Assembly: GCA_938038785.1 (NCBI GenBank)
Contig: CALHTB010000029.1
Span: 1 to 46,745 of the forward strand
Direction of reading: 5' to 3'
Source: an uncultured Acidimicrobiales bacterium
GTDB taxonomy: Bacteria > Actinomycetota > Acidimicrobiia > Acidimicrobiales > SHLQ01
Length of the DNA stretch: 46,745 bases
A model generated the notes under the pieces. That model was not told the DNA's origin. It did no database searches and worked only from the letters and a program-made list of their open reading frames with translations. Of the stretch, positions 1-8,495 are shown piece after piece (the stretch's first letter is position 1; each line of letters starts with the position of its first letter). Made by a program: the position numbers and the translations under genes.

Positions 1-2
1 AA

Positions 3-1379
3 CGTCCACCACCAGAGCGGGGCGTATTCGTCAACCGCACCCTCAATATGCGGACCGTCGAAGCGGTCGGCTACGACATGGATTACACGCTGATCCACTA
101 CAAAGTCGACGAGTGGGAGACCGCCGCGTTCGAGGAAGCACGTTCGGTGTTGGCCAACAGGCAATGGCCGGTGGCTGACCTACAGTTCGATCCCGACCAA
201 TTCACCATCGGCTTGGTCTTCGACCTCAAGCTCGGCAACCTCGTCAAAGCCACGCGCTTTGGCTATGTGGTGCGAGCCCAGCACGGCAACACGATGTTGG
301 CGTTCGACGAACAGCGAAACATGTACCGAGATGACATGGTCGAGCTTTCGGACCCGCGATTCGAGTTCATGAATACCCTGTTCGAGCTTTCCAGGGCGAG
401 CTTGTTCTGCCAGCTCGTCGAGATTCATGACACGGCGCCGCTTCCCGGTGTTGCCACTTATGCCGACTTGTACACCGCAATCGATGAGGCGCTGGGCGAA
501 GCTCACATGGCGGGCCTGTTGAAGGCGAAGATCGTCGCCGACCCAGACCGCTTTGTCGATGTCGACCCGTTTGTGGTGCAGACCCTGCTCGACCAACGCG
601 CTGCTGGGAAGAAACTGGCACTCATCACCAACTCGGAGTGGGCCTACACCTCGAAGATGATGGATTACGCATTCGAACGTTTCTGCCCGGACTCGATGTC
701 ATGGCGCGAGTGTTTCGACCTGGTGATCGTGTCGGCAAACAAGCCGCGCTTCTTCTCGGCCACCGAGCCTATTTACCGGATCGTCGACGAGGAGCAGTCG
801 TTGCTCGTACCCCACAGCGGACCGCTGGTTCAAGGCGACATCTATTTCGGCGGCAATGCTCGCCTCGTCGAGGAGGCGCTCGGCGTTTCTGGAGGCACAC
901 CGTTGTATGTGGGCGATCACCTCTTCGGCGATGTGCATGTCACCAAAGACGTGCTGCACTGGCGCACGGCGCTTATTACCGCTGCTCTTGAGGCCGAGAT
1001 CGCGGCAGCTGCCGACTTTGCCGAAGACGAGCGTCTATTGGTTGAGCTGATGGCCGAGAAGATCGACATCGACCGCGTGCAGGCACAACTTCGCCTTGCC
1101 GCGCTGAACGACAAGTCGAAGTCCGCCCAGTCCGAACTTGGCCAGGTCACCCAGCGAGCGATCGAGATCGACAAGCAGATCGCACCCCTCGCTCGGCAGG
1201 CCAGTGAGCTGGGCAATGCCAAGTGGGGCCCACTTATGCGCGCTGGCAACGACAAGAGCCTGTACGCCCGCCAAGTCGAGCGCTACGCCGACGTCTACAC
1301 CTCGCGCGTCTCAAACCTGCGGCACGAAACCCCATTCGCCTACATGCGAGCGGCCCGAGGCTCACTCCCCCACGATTGA
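3..1379 (+). CDS. HAD-IG family 5'-nucleotidase, NT5C2-like (5' end cut by window edge)
   Basis: Haloacid dehalogenase superfamily hydrolase of the cytosolic purine 5'-nucleotidase (IG) subfamily, expected to dephosphorylate nucleoside monophosphates in the cytoplasm. The nucleophile loop is YDMDYTL, with motifs ITNSEW (motif II), a K in SANKPRFF, and YVGDHLFGDV (motif III/IV acids). The frame stays open to the window edge, and the residues before the first internal ATG at 48 (VFVNRTLN) match the conserved stretch that precedes DMDYT in human NT5C2. The true start is therefore upstream of the window, and ATG 48 is an internal Met. About 458 residues are visible, ending in a helical, probably coiled-coil tail. 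The bacterial substrate is unknown. The gene converges on pheT, with a strong hairpin between them. Confidence 0.9.
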   Translation, partial: RPPPERGVFVNRTLNMRTVEAVGYDMDYTLIHYKVDEWETAAFEEARSVLANRQWPVADLQFDPDQFTIGLVFDLKLGNLVKATRFGYVVRAQHGNTMLAFDEQRNMYRDDMVELSDPRFEFMNTLFELSRASLFCQLVEIHDTAPLPGVATYADLYTAIDEALGEAHMAGLLKAKIVADPDRFVDVDPFVVQTLLDQRAAGKKLALITNSEWAYTSKMMDYAFERFCPDSMSWRECFDLVIVSANKPRFFSATEPIYRIVDEEQSLLVPHSGPLVQGDIYFGGNARLVEEALGVSGGTPLYVGDHLFGDVHVTKDVLHWRTALITAALEAEIAAAADFAEDERLLVELMAEKIDIDRVQAQLRLAALNDKSKSAQSELGQVTQRAIEIDKQIAPLARQASELGNAKWGPLMRAGNDKSLYARQVERYADVYTSRVSNLRHETPFAYMRAARGSLPHD

Positions 1380-1380
1380 A

Positions 1381-1430
1381 GATTTGTACACGGTTTCCCC
1401 ACCTATGCGGTATGAAACTGTGTACAAATC
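1381..1430. terminator. Bidirectional terminator hairpin, 17-bp stem
   Basis: Inverted repeat GATTTGTACACGGTTTC (1381-1397) and GAAACTGTGTACAAATC (1414-1430) with a 16-base loop. One position is G opposite T, which still pairs as G-U in RNA. The stem extends outward by A-T pairs at 1380/1431 and 1379/1432. It lies exactly between the convergent stop codons of the nucleotidase (1377-1379) and pheT (1433-1435), and a T run follows on the plus strand (1431-1434). It probably ends transcription from both sides. Confidence 0.8.
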
Positions 1431-1432
1431 TT

Positions 1433-3823
1433 TTAGCGGAGCTGGCCTTTGTTGGTCTTTTGGACTGCGGCGATAACCGCTTCTCGGGTTGTGGTGATCT
1501 CGTCGTCGGACAGAGTCCGATCGTTGGCTTGCAGGCGCAAACGGAACGCAAGACTGCGATGTCCGTCCTCGACGCCTTCGCCTCGGTAGACGTCGACCAG
1601 GTCGAGGTCGACGAGCAGCTTGCCCGCGGCCTTCGAGATGGTGTTGCGAACCTTGTCGGCGCCGGTGTCGTTCGGGATTGAGAACGCGAGATCCATGTCG
1701 CTCGATGGGAACTTGGACACAGGGGTGTAGTTCCGCTTGCCATGGGGACCGCCGAGAACCTCGCCAAGGTCGAGCTGCAACCAGGCGACCCGACCCTCGA
1801 CCCCGTACTCGCGAAGCACCGAGGGAGCCACTTCGCCAACGACGCCTCGTGGGCGGCCAGCGATGACCACCTCGGCCGAGCGGGTTGGGTGCATGCCTGG
1901 AAGGTTGTCGGGGTTGCGGACCTGTACGTTTGGCAGGGCGAGCACCGAGGCAAGGGTGTTCAGTACCTCGACGGCCGCTGGCGCCTCGGCACCTGCGATC
2001 GCAATACCCAAGAATTCGCGCTCATCGGGGAGCAGATCTCCTTCTTTCGGCGGCATGAACACATGGCCGATTTCGAAGAACCGGACCGGCGGGTTTCGAT
2101 GTGACTGGTTGTATGCGATCGACTTGAGCTGTCCGGGGAGCAGCGAGGTTCGCAGTACCGATTCGGAGGCGTCGAGCGGATTGGAGAGGCGAACGCCGTC
2201 ATCGTCGTCGAGGCCGACAAGGGCCAGGTCGCCGGGGGCGAGGAACGGCATCGGCTGAATTTCGTCGCACCCCATGCCGAGTAGCACCGCACGAACTGCG
2301 CGTCGGTCGGACTGGTACTCGCTGAGGTGCCCAGCCTGTTCACCCTTGGGCACGGTCTTGGTAATGACCTCGTAGCCATGGAGGCGGCCGATTTCTTCGG
2401 CGATGTTGTGTTCGAACTCGGCGGCGTTCGAGCCGATGGAGTCCCATCGATAGCTCGGGACCGAGACGGTGAGCGTGTCGCCGCTAGCGGAGCTCTCGAA
2501 ACCAAGCGCACCTAGGTGGCTGACCATCGTGGCTGCATCGAGCTCGGTGCCAAGCACCGAGTTGATCTTCGCAACACGAACCGTGTTGTGCTCTTGGGCT
2601 GGCGTGTTTCCGGGAACGTCGATCTGACCAGGGCAAATGGTTGCACCGGTTTCGGCAATGAGCTCGCAGAAGCGGTCCATTGCCCGATCGATGTTGTCTC
2701 CCCAGTCGGCACCGCGCCTGAAGCGAGTTGATGCTTCGCTCGGCAGGTTGAGTCGTTTCACCGTTCGAGAGATCGAGGGTGGATCCCACCACGCCATCTC
2801 GAGCAGAACGTTGGTGGTCGAGTCGGTGACCTCAGTGGACAGGCCACCCATAACACCAGCAAGGCTGATCGCGTCGCCGGATTCGTTCGCAATCACGCCG
2901 TCGCGGCTGATGAGGGTTCGCTCGGCTTCGTCGAGGGTCACCATCGTCTCGCCATCAGCGGCACGACGCACCTGCAGATGACCATTCGGCACGGTGTCGA
3001 GATCGAACACGTGGTTTGGTTGGCCGTATTCGAGCATCACGTAGTTGCTGATGTCGACCACCGAGTTAATTGGCCGCATACCCAGCGCCGTCAACCGGTT
3101 CTGAATCCACATCGGGGACTCGCCGACGGTGACGTTCTGCAGAACGCGGGCGGTGAAACGCCCGCACAGGTCGGGGTCGATGATCTCGACGGTGGCCTGG
3201 CTGGACGCATCGTCGCCGGTTCGTTCGACGGTCCGCTCGGGAAACGCGAAAGGCACCCCGAGCGCTGCAGCGAGGTCACGAGCCACACCTGCGACCGACA
3301 TAGCGTCGGGGCGGTTGGCGTTGACTTCGAGGTCGTAGAGCACGTCGGTTTCCATGCCGAGCGCGGTTGTGATCGGTTGGCCGATGAGCGACTCGGCGGC
3401 CTTGTCGGTGAGCAACATGATGCCGTCGGCATCGTCGCCGAGACCGATTTCGGTGGCCGAGCAGCACATGCCGTTGCTCTCTTGGCCGCGCATCTTGCGG
3501 ACGCCGATCTCCATACCGTTTGGCATGGTGGTGCCAACGGTCGCGAACGGGATGAGGTCGCCGACGGTCATGTTGAACGCACCGCAGCAGACCTGCAGCG
3601 GCTGTCCATCGCCAGAGTCGACTTGCACGATCTGGATTTTGTCAGCATCGGGGTGCGGTGAGAGCTCGAGAACCTTCGCCAGCACAATGCCATCGAGGCC
3701 CTGACCGGTGATGGTCATCTCCTCCACGGCGAGGCCGAGCGCGCTCAGCTTCTCGCCGAGCTCGACAGGGTCACCGTCGATACCAGGGGCAAATTCCTGC
3801 AACCAGGAAAGTAGGACTTTCAT
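1433..3823 (-). CDS. pheT: Phenylalanine--tRNA ligase beta subunit
   Basis: Beta chain of the alpha2-beta2 phenylalanyl-tRNA synthetase; it binds tRNA-Phe and edits Tyr-tRNA-Phe. The 796 residues show the usual order: N-terminal EMAP/OB tRNA-binding domain (about 40-150, with a CCGAFNM segment), B3/B4 editing domain, B5 domain, inactive synthetase-like core, and C-terminal ferredoxin-fold anticodon-binding domain (SKFPSSDMDLAFSI onward). I start at ATG 3823 (MKVLLSWLQEF, the normal family start), with AGAAGG about 10 bases upstream. A TTG nine bases further up is in frame but sits on that site. It lies downstream of pheS with a 112-base gap that holds small palindromes, so the two are probably one transcript. 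Confidence 0.97.
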   Translation of the reverse strand: MKVLLSWLQEFAPGIDGDPVELGEKLSALGLAVEEMTITGQGLDGIVLAKVLELSPHPDADKIQIVQVDSGDGQPLQVCCGAFNMTVGDLIPFATVGTTMPNGMEIGVRKMRGQESNGMCCSATEIGLGDDADGIMLLTDKAAESLIGQPITTALGMETDVLYDLEVNANRPDAMSVAGVARDLAAALGVPFAFPERTVERTGDDASSQATVEIIDPDLCGRFTARVLQNVTVGESPMWIQNRLTALGMRPINSVVDISNYVMLEYGQPNHVFDLDTVPNGHLQVRRAADGETMVTLDEAERTLISRDGVIANESGDAISLAGVMGGLSTEVTDSTTNVLLEMAWWDPPSISRTVKRLNLPSEASTRFRRGADWGDNIDRAMDRFCELIAETGATICPGQIDVPGNTPAQEHNTVRVAKINSVLGTELDAATMVSHLGALGFESSASGDTLTVSVPSYRWDSIGSNAAEFEHNIAEEIGRLHGYEVITKTVPKGEQAGHLSEYQSDRRAVRAVLLGMGCDEIQPMPFLAPGDLALVGLDDDDGVRLSNPLDASESVLRTSLLPGQLKSIAYNQSHRNPPVRFFEIGHVFMPPKEGDLLPDEREFLGIAIAGAEAPAAVEVLNTLASVLALPNVQVRNPDNLPGMHPTRSAEVVIAGRPRGVVGEVAPSVLREYGVEGRVAWLQLDLGEVLGGPHGKRNYTPVSKFPSSDMDLAFSIPNDTGADKVRNTISKAAGKLLVDLDLVDVYRGEGVEDGHRSLAFRLRLQANDRTLSDDEITTTREAVIAAVQKTNKGQLR

Positions 3824-3874
3824 CGGGGACAAACCTTCTTCGTATTGCCAGGAGCGAGGGACGAGCGACGGATG

Positions 3875-3919
3875 TGCGCCTCAGGCGCAGCCGCATTGGG
3901 AGTCGAGGCGCGCAGCGCC
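3875..3919. repeat. Two 3-base-loop palindromes between pheS and pheT
   Basis: TGCGCC-TCA-GGCGCA (3875-3889) and GGCGC-GCA-GCGCC (3907-3919) are perfect short hairpins with triloops. They resemble the palindromes near 29,870-29,977 and 40,236-40,300. They lie inside an operon, so they are unlikely to be full terminators. They could set the pheS/pheT ratio or mRNA stability. Confidence 0.55.
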
Positions 3920-3935
3920 GGATCGAGCATGCGGA

Positions 3936-4937
3936 TCAAAATTGCCTCAGGAAGCGGACGTCGTTGTTGACAAGCTCGCGAATGTCGTCGAGCTGATACC
4001 GCATAACCGCGAGGCGGTCGATGCCGAAGCCAAAGGCAAAGCCTTGGAACTCTTCGGGGTCGATACCGCAGTTTGCGAGCACGTTCGGGTGCACAACGCC
4101 ACATCCGCCGAGCTCAAGCCAACCGCCGTCGGGGGTTGAGATATCGAACTCGGCCGATGGTTCGGTGAATGGGAAGTAGCTCGGACGTAGTCGCGTCTTC
4201 ACCTCATGGCCAAAGAAGGCGCCAACGAAGCTCTCGATCGTGCCGGCCAGGTCGCCAAGCCCGACTCCACGGTCGACGACCAGGCCTTCGATCTGGTTGA
4301 AGGCTGGCAGATGCGTAGCGTCAGCGGTGTCGGTGCGGAAGGTTCGGCCCGGCGCAACGATATAGATCGGGGGCTTCTCGGTTTCCATCGTGCGAATCTG
4401 CACCGGAGATGTGTGGCTGCGGAGCATGACCTGCTCGGGTTCGCCGAGCTCGACGAAGATCGTGTCGAAGCTTCCGCGAGCTGGGTGCCATTCGGGGATG
4501 TTCAGCGCTTCGAAGTTGTACCAAGCGGACTCAACCTCAGGACCCTCCGCAACGGTGAAGCCCATGCCAACAAACACGTCTTCGAGCCGGTCGCGGGCTT
4601 GGGTGACAAGGTGCGCGTGGCCGCGTTGCATATCGCTCATGACTTCGGTGAGGTCGAGACGCTCGCCAGCGAGTTGTGCAGCTTCGGCAGATGCGGCAAG
4701 CACCGAGCGTCGTTCGTTGACCTGACCAGCGACCTGGCCCATGGCCTCGTTGAGCGCCTGGCCAGCAGCCTTTCGCTCCTCGGGCTCAAGACCACCGAGG
4801 GTCTTCTTCAGAGCGACGAGCTCGCCCTTCTTGCCCACAAAAGTCCGTTCGACCTCGGCGAGCGTCTCGAGGTCGGATGCAGCTGAAATTTCGGTCGACG
4901 CGCGTTCGACCAGAGATGCAAGTTCCACGCCCAACAT
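3936..4937 (-). CDS. pheS: Phenylalanine--tRNA ligase alpha subunit
   Basis: Catalytic class II synthetase subunit that charges tRNA-Phe. The 333 residues begin with a helical coiled-coil arm that contacts tRNA, followed by motif 2 (PGRTFRTDTADATH) and motif 3 (FGFGIDRLAVMRY) of the class II fold. The chosen start is ATG 4937 (MLGVELASL). An in-frame TTG at 4955 would add six residues, which is less likely. First gene of the pheS-pheT pair. Its 5' side faces a plus-strand membrane protein 67 bases away, so a divergent promoter should lie in 4938-5004, though I see no clear -35/-10 pair. Confidence 0.97.
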   Translation of the reverse strand: MLGVELASLVERASTEISAASDLETLAEVERTFVGKKGELVALKKTLGGLEPEERKAAGQALNEAMGQVAGQVNERRSVLAASAEAAQLAGERLDLTEVMSDMQRGHAHLVTQARDRLEDVFVGMGFTVAEGPEVESAWYNFEALNIPEWHPARGSFDTIFVELGEPEQVMLRSHTSPVQIRTMETEKPPIYIVAPGRTFRTDTADATHLPAFNQIEGLVVDRGVGLGDLAGTIESFVGAFFGHEVKTRLRPSYFPFTEPSAEFDISTPDGGWLELGGCGVVHPNVLANCGIDPEEFQGFAFGFGIDRLAVMRYQLDDIRELVNNDVRFLRQF

Positions 4938-5004
4938 TGTGCCCGATGCAGCCAAAGATCACGCGTTCTGGCTTAGGTGAACAGCGTGAATCGTCGATAC
5001 CCAC

Positions 5005-6072
5005 GTGGTGGACGACCTGCAAGAACTTCGGGATTCGGCTAATGCCATCAAGCGCGCACCCCTCATGCCGCACACCCGCATGCTGTTGATTAGCGTCGGG
5101 ATCTTCTTGCTGTTCCTCGCTTTGGCGTTTGCGACGAACTCCGAAGGGTGGGGCGTCGGCGCCGCCGTGTTCGGATTCGTGTCGATCGTGCTGGCGGTCC
5201 TCTGGGTACCGATTGAAATACTTCGTCGGGTCTTCGTTGCGAGAGAGCATCGAAAGTCAGAAGCGCTACCGGAACCATTGATCAAGACGTCTTCGAGTGG
5301 CGATCGGTACGCACGAGCGAGGCCATCGAGACCGCACCGAGTACTGGCTTTCCTCACTGCCCTTGTGCTCCCTGTCCCGGCCCTGTTCAGCGGCTCGATT
5401 CCGGAAATGAGCGTAGGCGCAGCGGGTTTGGCCTTAGCGTGCCGAGTCGTATTCGTGATGGATGTCCGGGTCGACGCATCCGGGATTCGACTTCGTCGCC
5501 TCTTTCGGACAATCACGATTTCAGTCGACGAGGTCATCGCGGTTCGCAAGCGACCAAGTCAGGTCATCTTCGGACCAGACTTCGAGCCGTTCGAACTTCA
5601 CCTAGACGAAGACACACGCTTCGCCGCCGCTGCGAACGAACTCTTGACAATCGTGCACCCAGACGTCGACGATTCGGTGTTCAATTTGGCACTGCTGTGC
5701 CAGTCCAGACGGTCAGCCTCGCTGCTCGACAGCGTCAGGATGTTGGCCTTTGCAGCGATGTTGGTCTACCTGAGTGGACTCGCCGTGGCGGAAGCGGCGT
5801 TCGGCTTACAACCTCAGCCAAGCCCGGCATGGCTGCTACCGGGCGGAGTCCTTGCAACGTTCGTGAGCTCCTGGTTCCTGCGATACGCGCTGCGCCGATA
5901 TCTCGCCAATCGAGACTGGGCACCCTATGGCGCCCAGATAGCGACGGAGCTGGAGAGGCCAGAGAGCGAGCCACTCAGCCCGTTCCAGCCACGCGGCCAG
6001 CCATTGGACTCCAAGCGAATCCGCAGAGCCGCCGTTAGGCGCCAATTCGAGAGAGCACCACCAGAAGGATGA
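5005..6072 (+). CDS. Membrane protein with PH-like domain between two pairs of membrane segments
   Basis: 355 residues, not recognised as a named family. Two hydrophobic segments lie near residues 25-75, two more near 110-150, and two near 245-300. Between them is a soluble block (VDASGIRLRRLFRTITIS and following) that reads like a bacterial PH-like domain. The C-terminal tail is charged and proline-rich. The start is GTG 5005, and a second GTG at 5008 is equally possible. It is a single gene between pheS (opposite strand) and the trmH operon. Its last 38 bases overlap a small opposite-strand reading frame. Function unknown. Confidence 0.8.
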   Translation: MVDDLQELRDSANAIKRAPLMPHTRMLLISVGIFLLFLALAFATNSEGWGVGAAVFGFVSIVLAVLWVPIEILRRVFVAREHRKSEALPEPLIKTSSSGDRYARARPSRPHRVLAFLTALVLPVPALFSGSIPEMSVGAAGLALACRVVFVMDVRVDASGIRLRRLFRTITISVDEVIAVRKRPSQVIFGPDFEPFELHLDEDTRFAAAANELLTIVHPDVDDSVFNLALLCQSRRSASLLDSVRMLAFAAMLVYLSGLAVAEAAFGLQPQPSPAWLLPGGVLATFVSSWFLRYALRRYLANRDWAPYGAQIATELERPESEPLSPFQPRGQPLDSKRIRRAAVRRQFERAPPEG

Positions 6073-6145
6073 GCCCGAAGACCGCAACCACGGCAAAGGC
6101 GACAAAGCACCCAGCAAGCTTTCTGGCCTGATCGTTGTCTTCCAT
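6035..6145 (-). CDS. Candidate 36-residue single-span membrane protein
   Basis: A short reading frame, MEDNDQARKL then a hydrophobic run (about residues 11-32) then SRIGA. It has the shape of a single-pass small membrane protein: charged N-terminus, one helix, basic tail. It lies 27 bases downstream of the trmH stop on the same strand, so it could be the last gene of the infC operon. GGAAG lies about 13 bases before the ATG, which is a poor spacing. It overlaps the 3' end of the opposite-strand membrane gene by 38 bases. Real translation is uncertain. Confidence 0.45.
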   Translation of the reverse strand: MEDNDQARKLAGCFVAFAVVAVFGLILLVVLSRIGA

Positions 6146-6172
6146 GTCGAAGACGCTACTTCCAGAGAACTG

Positions 6173-6973
6173 CTACGCGTTGCGAGCGGAGACCATTGCA
6201 AAGGCCAACACCGCCCCGGTCGTAGCCACATTGAGCGACTCGACTTTGCCGTGCATGGGGATCGACACGGTGTGGTCGGCCATGGCCCGTACCTCTTCGG
6301 CGAGGCCGTGGGCTTCGCTGCCCAAGATGATGGCAATCGGTTTGGTCGAGTCGACTTCGACGTCGGCGTAGTTCGCGCCGTCCATTGCAGTGGCGATGCT
6401 CTGCACGCCGAGGTGTTCAAAGGTCGCTTCGAGATCTTCGAGCGACACTTCGGCCACTGGAACCCGCAGGACCGAGCCCGCTGACGCCCGAACCACCTTC
6501 GGTGAGAACACATCTGCGGTTTGGGGAGTGACAATGACCCCGGCACAGCCGGTTGCTTCGGCGGTGCGTATGAGCGTGCCCACGTTGCCCGGGTCTGACA
6601 CGTCCACAAGCACCAAGTACATACCAGCTGATGCGGTGGACGCGAACCGATGGTCGACATCGAGCGACGGCAGTTCGAACACACCGAGCGCGGGCTGTGG
6701 CGTCTTCGCATCAGACAGGTTCGTGAACGCTTCGGAAGACAACCCGAACATGCGAACCCGACCCTCCTCGCACGCCTCGGCCACATCGGGGTCGGGGTGC
6801 TGGTCGCCGGGCACGATCACGAAGTCGGCAACGAGCTCGGTCTCGAGAGCTTCGAGCACGAGCTTGGGTGTCTCCACGACAAAACGAGACGACCGGCGCC
6901 GCTGCGCTTTTTGGCGCAGCAGACGCCGGACATCTGCGACCCGTGGGTTTCGAGCGGAAAGCTCGAGGATCAG
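6173..6973 (-). CDS. TrmH/SpoU-family RNA 2'-O-methyltransferase, probable non-AUG start
   Basis: SPOUT-fold methyltransferase acting on rRNA or tRNA ribose. C-terminal SpoU motifs are [20 protein letters not shown] (motif 1), [11 protein letters not shown] (motif 2) and [20 protein letters not shown] (motif 3, knot). The first AUG-like start is GTG 6877 (234 residues), but the frame is open upstream and encodes [18 protein letters not shown], the usual N-terminus of this family. No ATG, GTG or TTG exists there before the upstream stop. A CTG at 6971-6973 overlaps the rplT stop codon, with GAAGG nine bases before it, and gives 266 residues, a normal length. I therefore extend to CTG. The exact rRNA target cannot be read from sequence. 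Confidence 0.9.
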   Translation of the reverse strand: MILELSARNPRVADVRRLLRQKAQRRRSSRFVVETPKLVLEALETELVADFVIVPGDQHPDPDVAEACEEGRVRMFGLSSEAFTNLSDAKTPQPALGVFELPSLDVDHRFASTASAGMYLVLVDVSDPGNVGTLIRTAEATGCAGVIVTPQTADVFSPKVVRASAGSVLRVPVAEVSLEDLEATFEHLGVQSIATAMDGANYADVEVDSTKPIAIILGSEAHGLAEEVRAMADHTVSIPMHGKVESLNVATTGAVLAFAMVSARNA

Positions 6974-7350
6974 GCGGCTGCACCTTCACTAGCGTTCGCA
7001 GCAGCGGCGCTAGCCGACTGTACGAGAGCGGTGAATGCGGCAGGATCGCTGATTGCCAGATCGGCGAGGACCTTGCGGTCGACCTCGATGCCAGCTTCCT
7101 TCAGTCCAAAGATGAACTTGCTGTAGGTCGTGTCGTTCTGGCGGCATGCAGCGTTGATGCGCTGCACCCAAAGGCGACGCATCTCGCCCTTGCGAGCACG
7201 ACGATCGCGGAATGCGTAGTTTCCGGCGTGCATGACCGACTCATTTGCTGAGCGGTATGACCGGCTGCGATTTCCGTAATGGCCCTTGGCCTTCTTGAGT
7301 GTTGCTTTACGGCTCTTACGTCCGTTCACTGCGCGTTTTACGCGTGCCAT
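6970..7350 (-). CDS. rplT: 50S ribosomal protein L20
   Basis: Early-assembly 23S rRNA-binding protein. The N-terminus [16 protein letters not shown] and the core [20 protein letters not shown] are diagnostic. At 126 residues it is slightly longer than usual owing to an alanine-rich tail ([14 protein letters not shown]). That tail also carries the probable ribosome-binding site of the overlapping trmH gene. Third gene of infC-rpmI-rplT. In other bacteria L20 represses this operon by binding its leader; I could not identify such a site here. Confidence 0.98.
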   Translation of the reverse strand: MARVKRAVNGRKSRKATLKKAKGHYGNRSRSYRSANESVMHAGNYAFRDRRARKGEMRRLWVQRINAACRQNDTTYSKFIFGLKEAGIEVDRKVLADLAISDPAAFTALVQSASAAAANASEGAAA

Positions 7351-7376
7351 AACAAATCCCTTTCTACACGAGTCGC

Positions 7377-7571
7377 TTAGCGACCGATCATCTTGTCGAT
7401 ATTCGGAGCATCGGCCTTTGCGACGTCAGCGTCGCCGAGGAACCGTGCTTTGTGCTTTGCGCTCTTCTTCTCGAGCATGTGGTTACGACCAGCCTTGTTG
7501 CGGCGGAGTTTGCCGGAACCGGTTCGCTTAAAACGCTTAGACGCGCCACTGTGTGACTTCATCTTTGGCAT
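7377..7571 (-). CDS. rpmI: 50S ribosomal protein L35
   Basis: 64-residue basic protein of the large subunit. [15 protein letters not shown] and [16 protein letters not shown] are the family signature, and the length is normal. It sits 13 bases after infC and 26 bases before rplT, the standard bacterial order, so it is co-transcribed with both. Confidence 0.98.
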   Translation of the reverse strand: MPKMKSHSGASKRFKRTGSGKLRRNKAGRNHMLEKKSAKHKARFLGDADVAKADAPNIDKMIGR

Positions 7572-7584
7572 GAGGTGACCTCTC

Positions 7585-8226
7585 TCACTCTTCTTCGTTG
7601 TTAGGGGGTGTTGCGGCCTCGTCAGCGGCGTCGGTTTCGCCCAACGCTGCTTCTTCGGCTGCCGCTGCTGCGGCTGCTTCTTCTTGCTGCTTCTTGTGGG
7701 CAGCGAGTTTCTTCTTGTCTGGCCCGAGCACCATCACCATGTTGCGGCCTTCGAGATTTGGACCGAACTCGACGTTTGCCAAGTAGTCCACATGCTCAGC
7801 CACACGATCGAGGATTCGACGACCAAGCTCGGGGTGCTGCATTTCGCGACCACGGAACATGATCGTGACCTTCACCTTCGAACCCTCACCGAGGAACTTC
7901 TCAACCTTCTTCGTCTTGGTGTCGAAGTCGCCGATGCCAATCTTTGGTCGGTACTTCATCTCCTTGACGGTGATGTTGGTGCTTTTCTTGCGAGATTCCT
8001 TCTCGCGCTGGCTTTGTTCGTACTTCCACTTCCCGTAATCCATAATTCGGCAAACCGGCGGGTTGGCCTTGCTGGCTACCTCCACAAGATCGAGATCGAG
8101 GTCGGCGGCCATACGGAGCGCTTCGGGGGTGGGGCGAACGCCCATCTTCTCGCCATCTGCACCAACGAGCAGCACTTCGCGTGCGCGAATGCGTTCGTTG
8201 ATTCTGGCTTCGGACTTGTCAGCTAT
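7585..8226 (-). CDS. infC: Translation initiation factor IF-3, rare start codon
   Basis: Binds the 30S subunit, prevents premature joining and proofreads initiator tRNA and start codon. The N-domain ([43 protein letters not shown]) and C-domain ([19 protein letters not shown]) are clear. The only ordinary start, GTG 8175, would remove the conserved INERIRARE. Upstream, the open frame up to a TGA at 8233-8235 has no ATG, GTG or TTG, so initiation must use a rare codon. I place it at ATA 8224-8226 ([12 protein letters not shown], 213 residues), with ATC 8200-8202 an alternative. AUU, AUC and AUA starts are well known in infC and let IF-3 regulate its own synthesis. The C-terminus is Ala/Glu-rich. 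Confidence 0.9.
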   Translation of the reverse strand: MADKSEARINERIRAREVLLVGADGEKMGVRPTPEALRMAADLDLDLVEVASKANPPVCRIMDYGKWKYEQSQREKESRKKSTNITVKEMKYRPKIGIGDFDTKTKKVEKFLGEGSKVKVTIMFRGREMQHPELGRRILDRVAEHVDYLANVEFGPNLEGRNMVMVLGPDKKKLAAHKKQQEEAAAAAAAEEAALGETDAADEAATPPNNEEE

Positions 8227-8232
8227 GACTGT

Positions 8233-8259
8233 TCACTGCGCAATGGCAGATCCTTTCAT
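8233..8259 (-). promoter_or_regulatory. infC leader: strong ribosome site before an AUU mini-frame
   Basis: Reading the minus strand, GAAAGGA (8251-8257) lies 6 bases before ATT (8242-8244), ideal spacing, but ATT-GCG-CAG is followed by an in-frame TGA (8233-8235). The same frame can also start at ATG 8257-8259 (8 residues, MKGSAIAQ). This frame is the infC frame and ends 6 bases before the ATA where infC seems to begin. It may be an upstream frame coupled to infC, or one base change away from an infC start at ATT. Confidence 0.45.
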
Positions 8260-8385
8260 CGGGCTCTGTGCCGCAAAAGGAACCAAGTCATACGTCGCGA
8301 TGGCATGCAGGCAAGGCCCGCAAACCGGCTTCGTGTCGTAGACCCAGCGCACCCTCGAGTGGCGGGGCGGGCAAGCTGTCGAGAT

Positions 8386-8401
8386 CAGTGAAACTTCACT
8401 G
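8386..8401. repeat. Palindrome in infC / DUF1844-like divergent gap
   Basis: CAGTGAA-AC-TTCACTG is a perfect 7-bp inverted repeat in the 269-base gap between infC and the plus-strand gene at 8496. It could be a repressor site. Close by on the minus strand, TTGACA at 8432-8437 may be the -35 of the infC operon, though no convincing -10 follows. A second short palindrome (GGCCG and CGGCC, 8459-8473) sits just before the plus-strand gene. The rest of the gap shows nothing else I can name. Confidence 0.4.
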
Positions 8402-8495
8402 TGACGATGGCGAGCCGCTTTCAGAACAAATTGTCAAACGCCAAGCATAGGCTAGAGGGGCCGAAAACCGGCCAATTGAGTGAACGGACGAATTG

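Noticed and set aside
2978..3661. 227-residue plus-strand frame inside pheT
   Set aside because: Antisense shadow of a certain synthetase gene.
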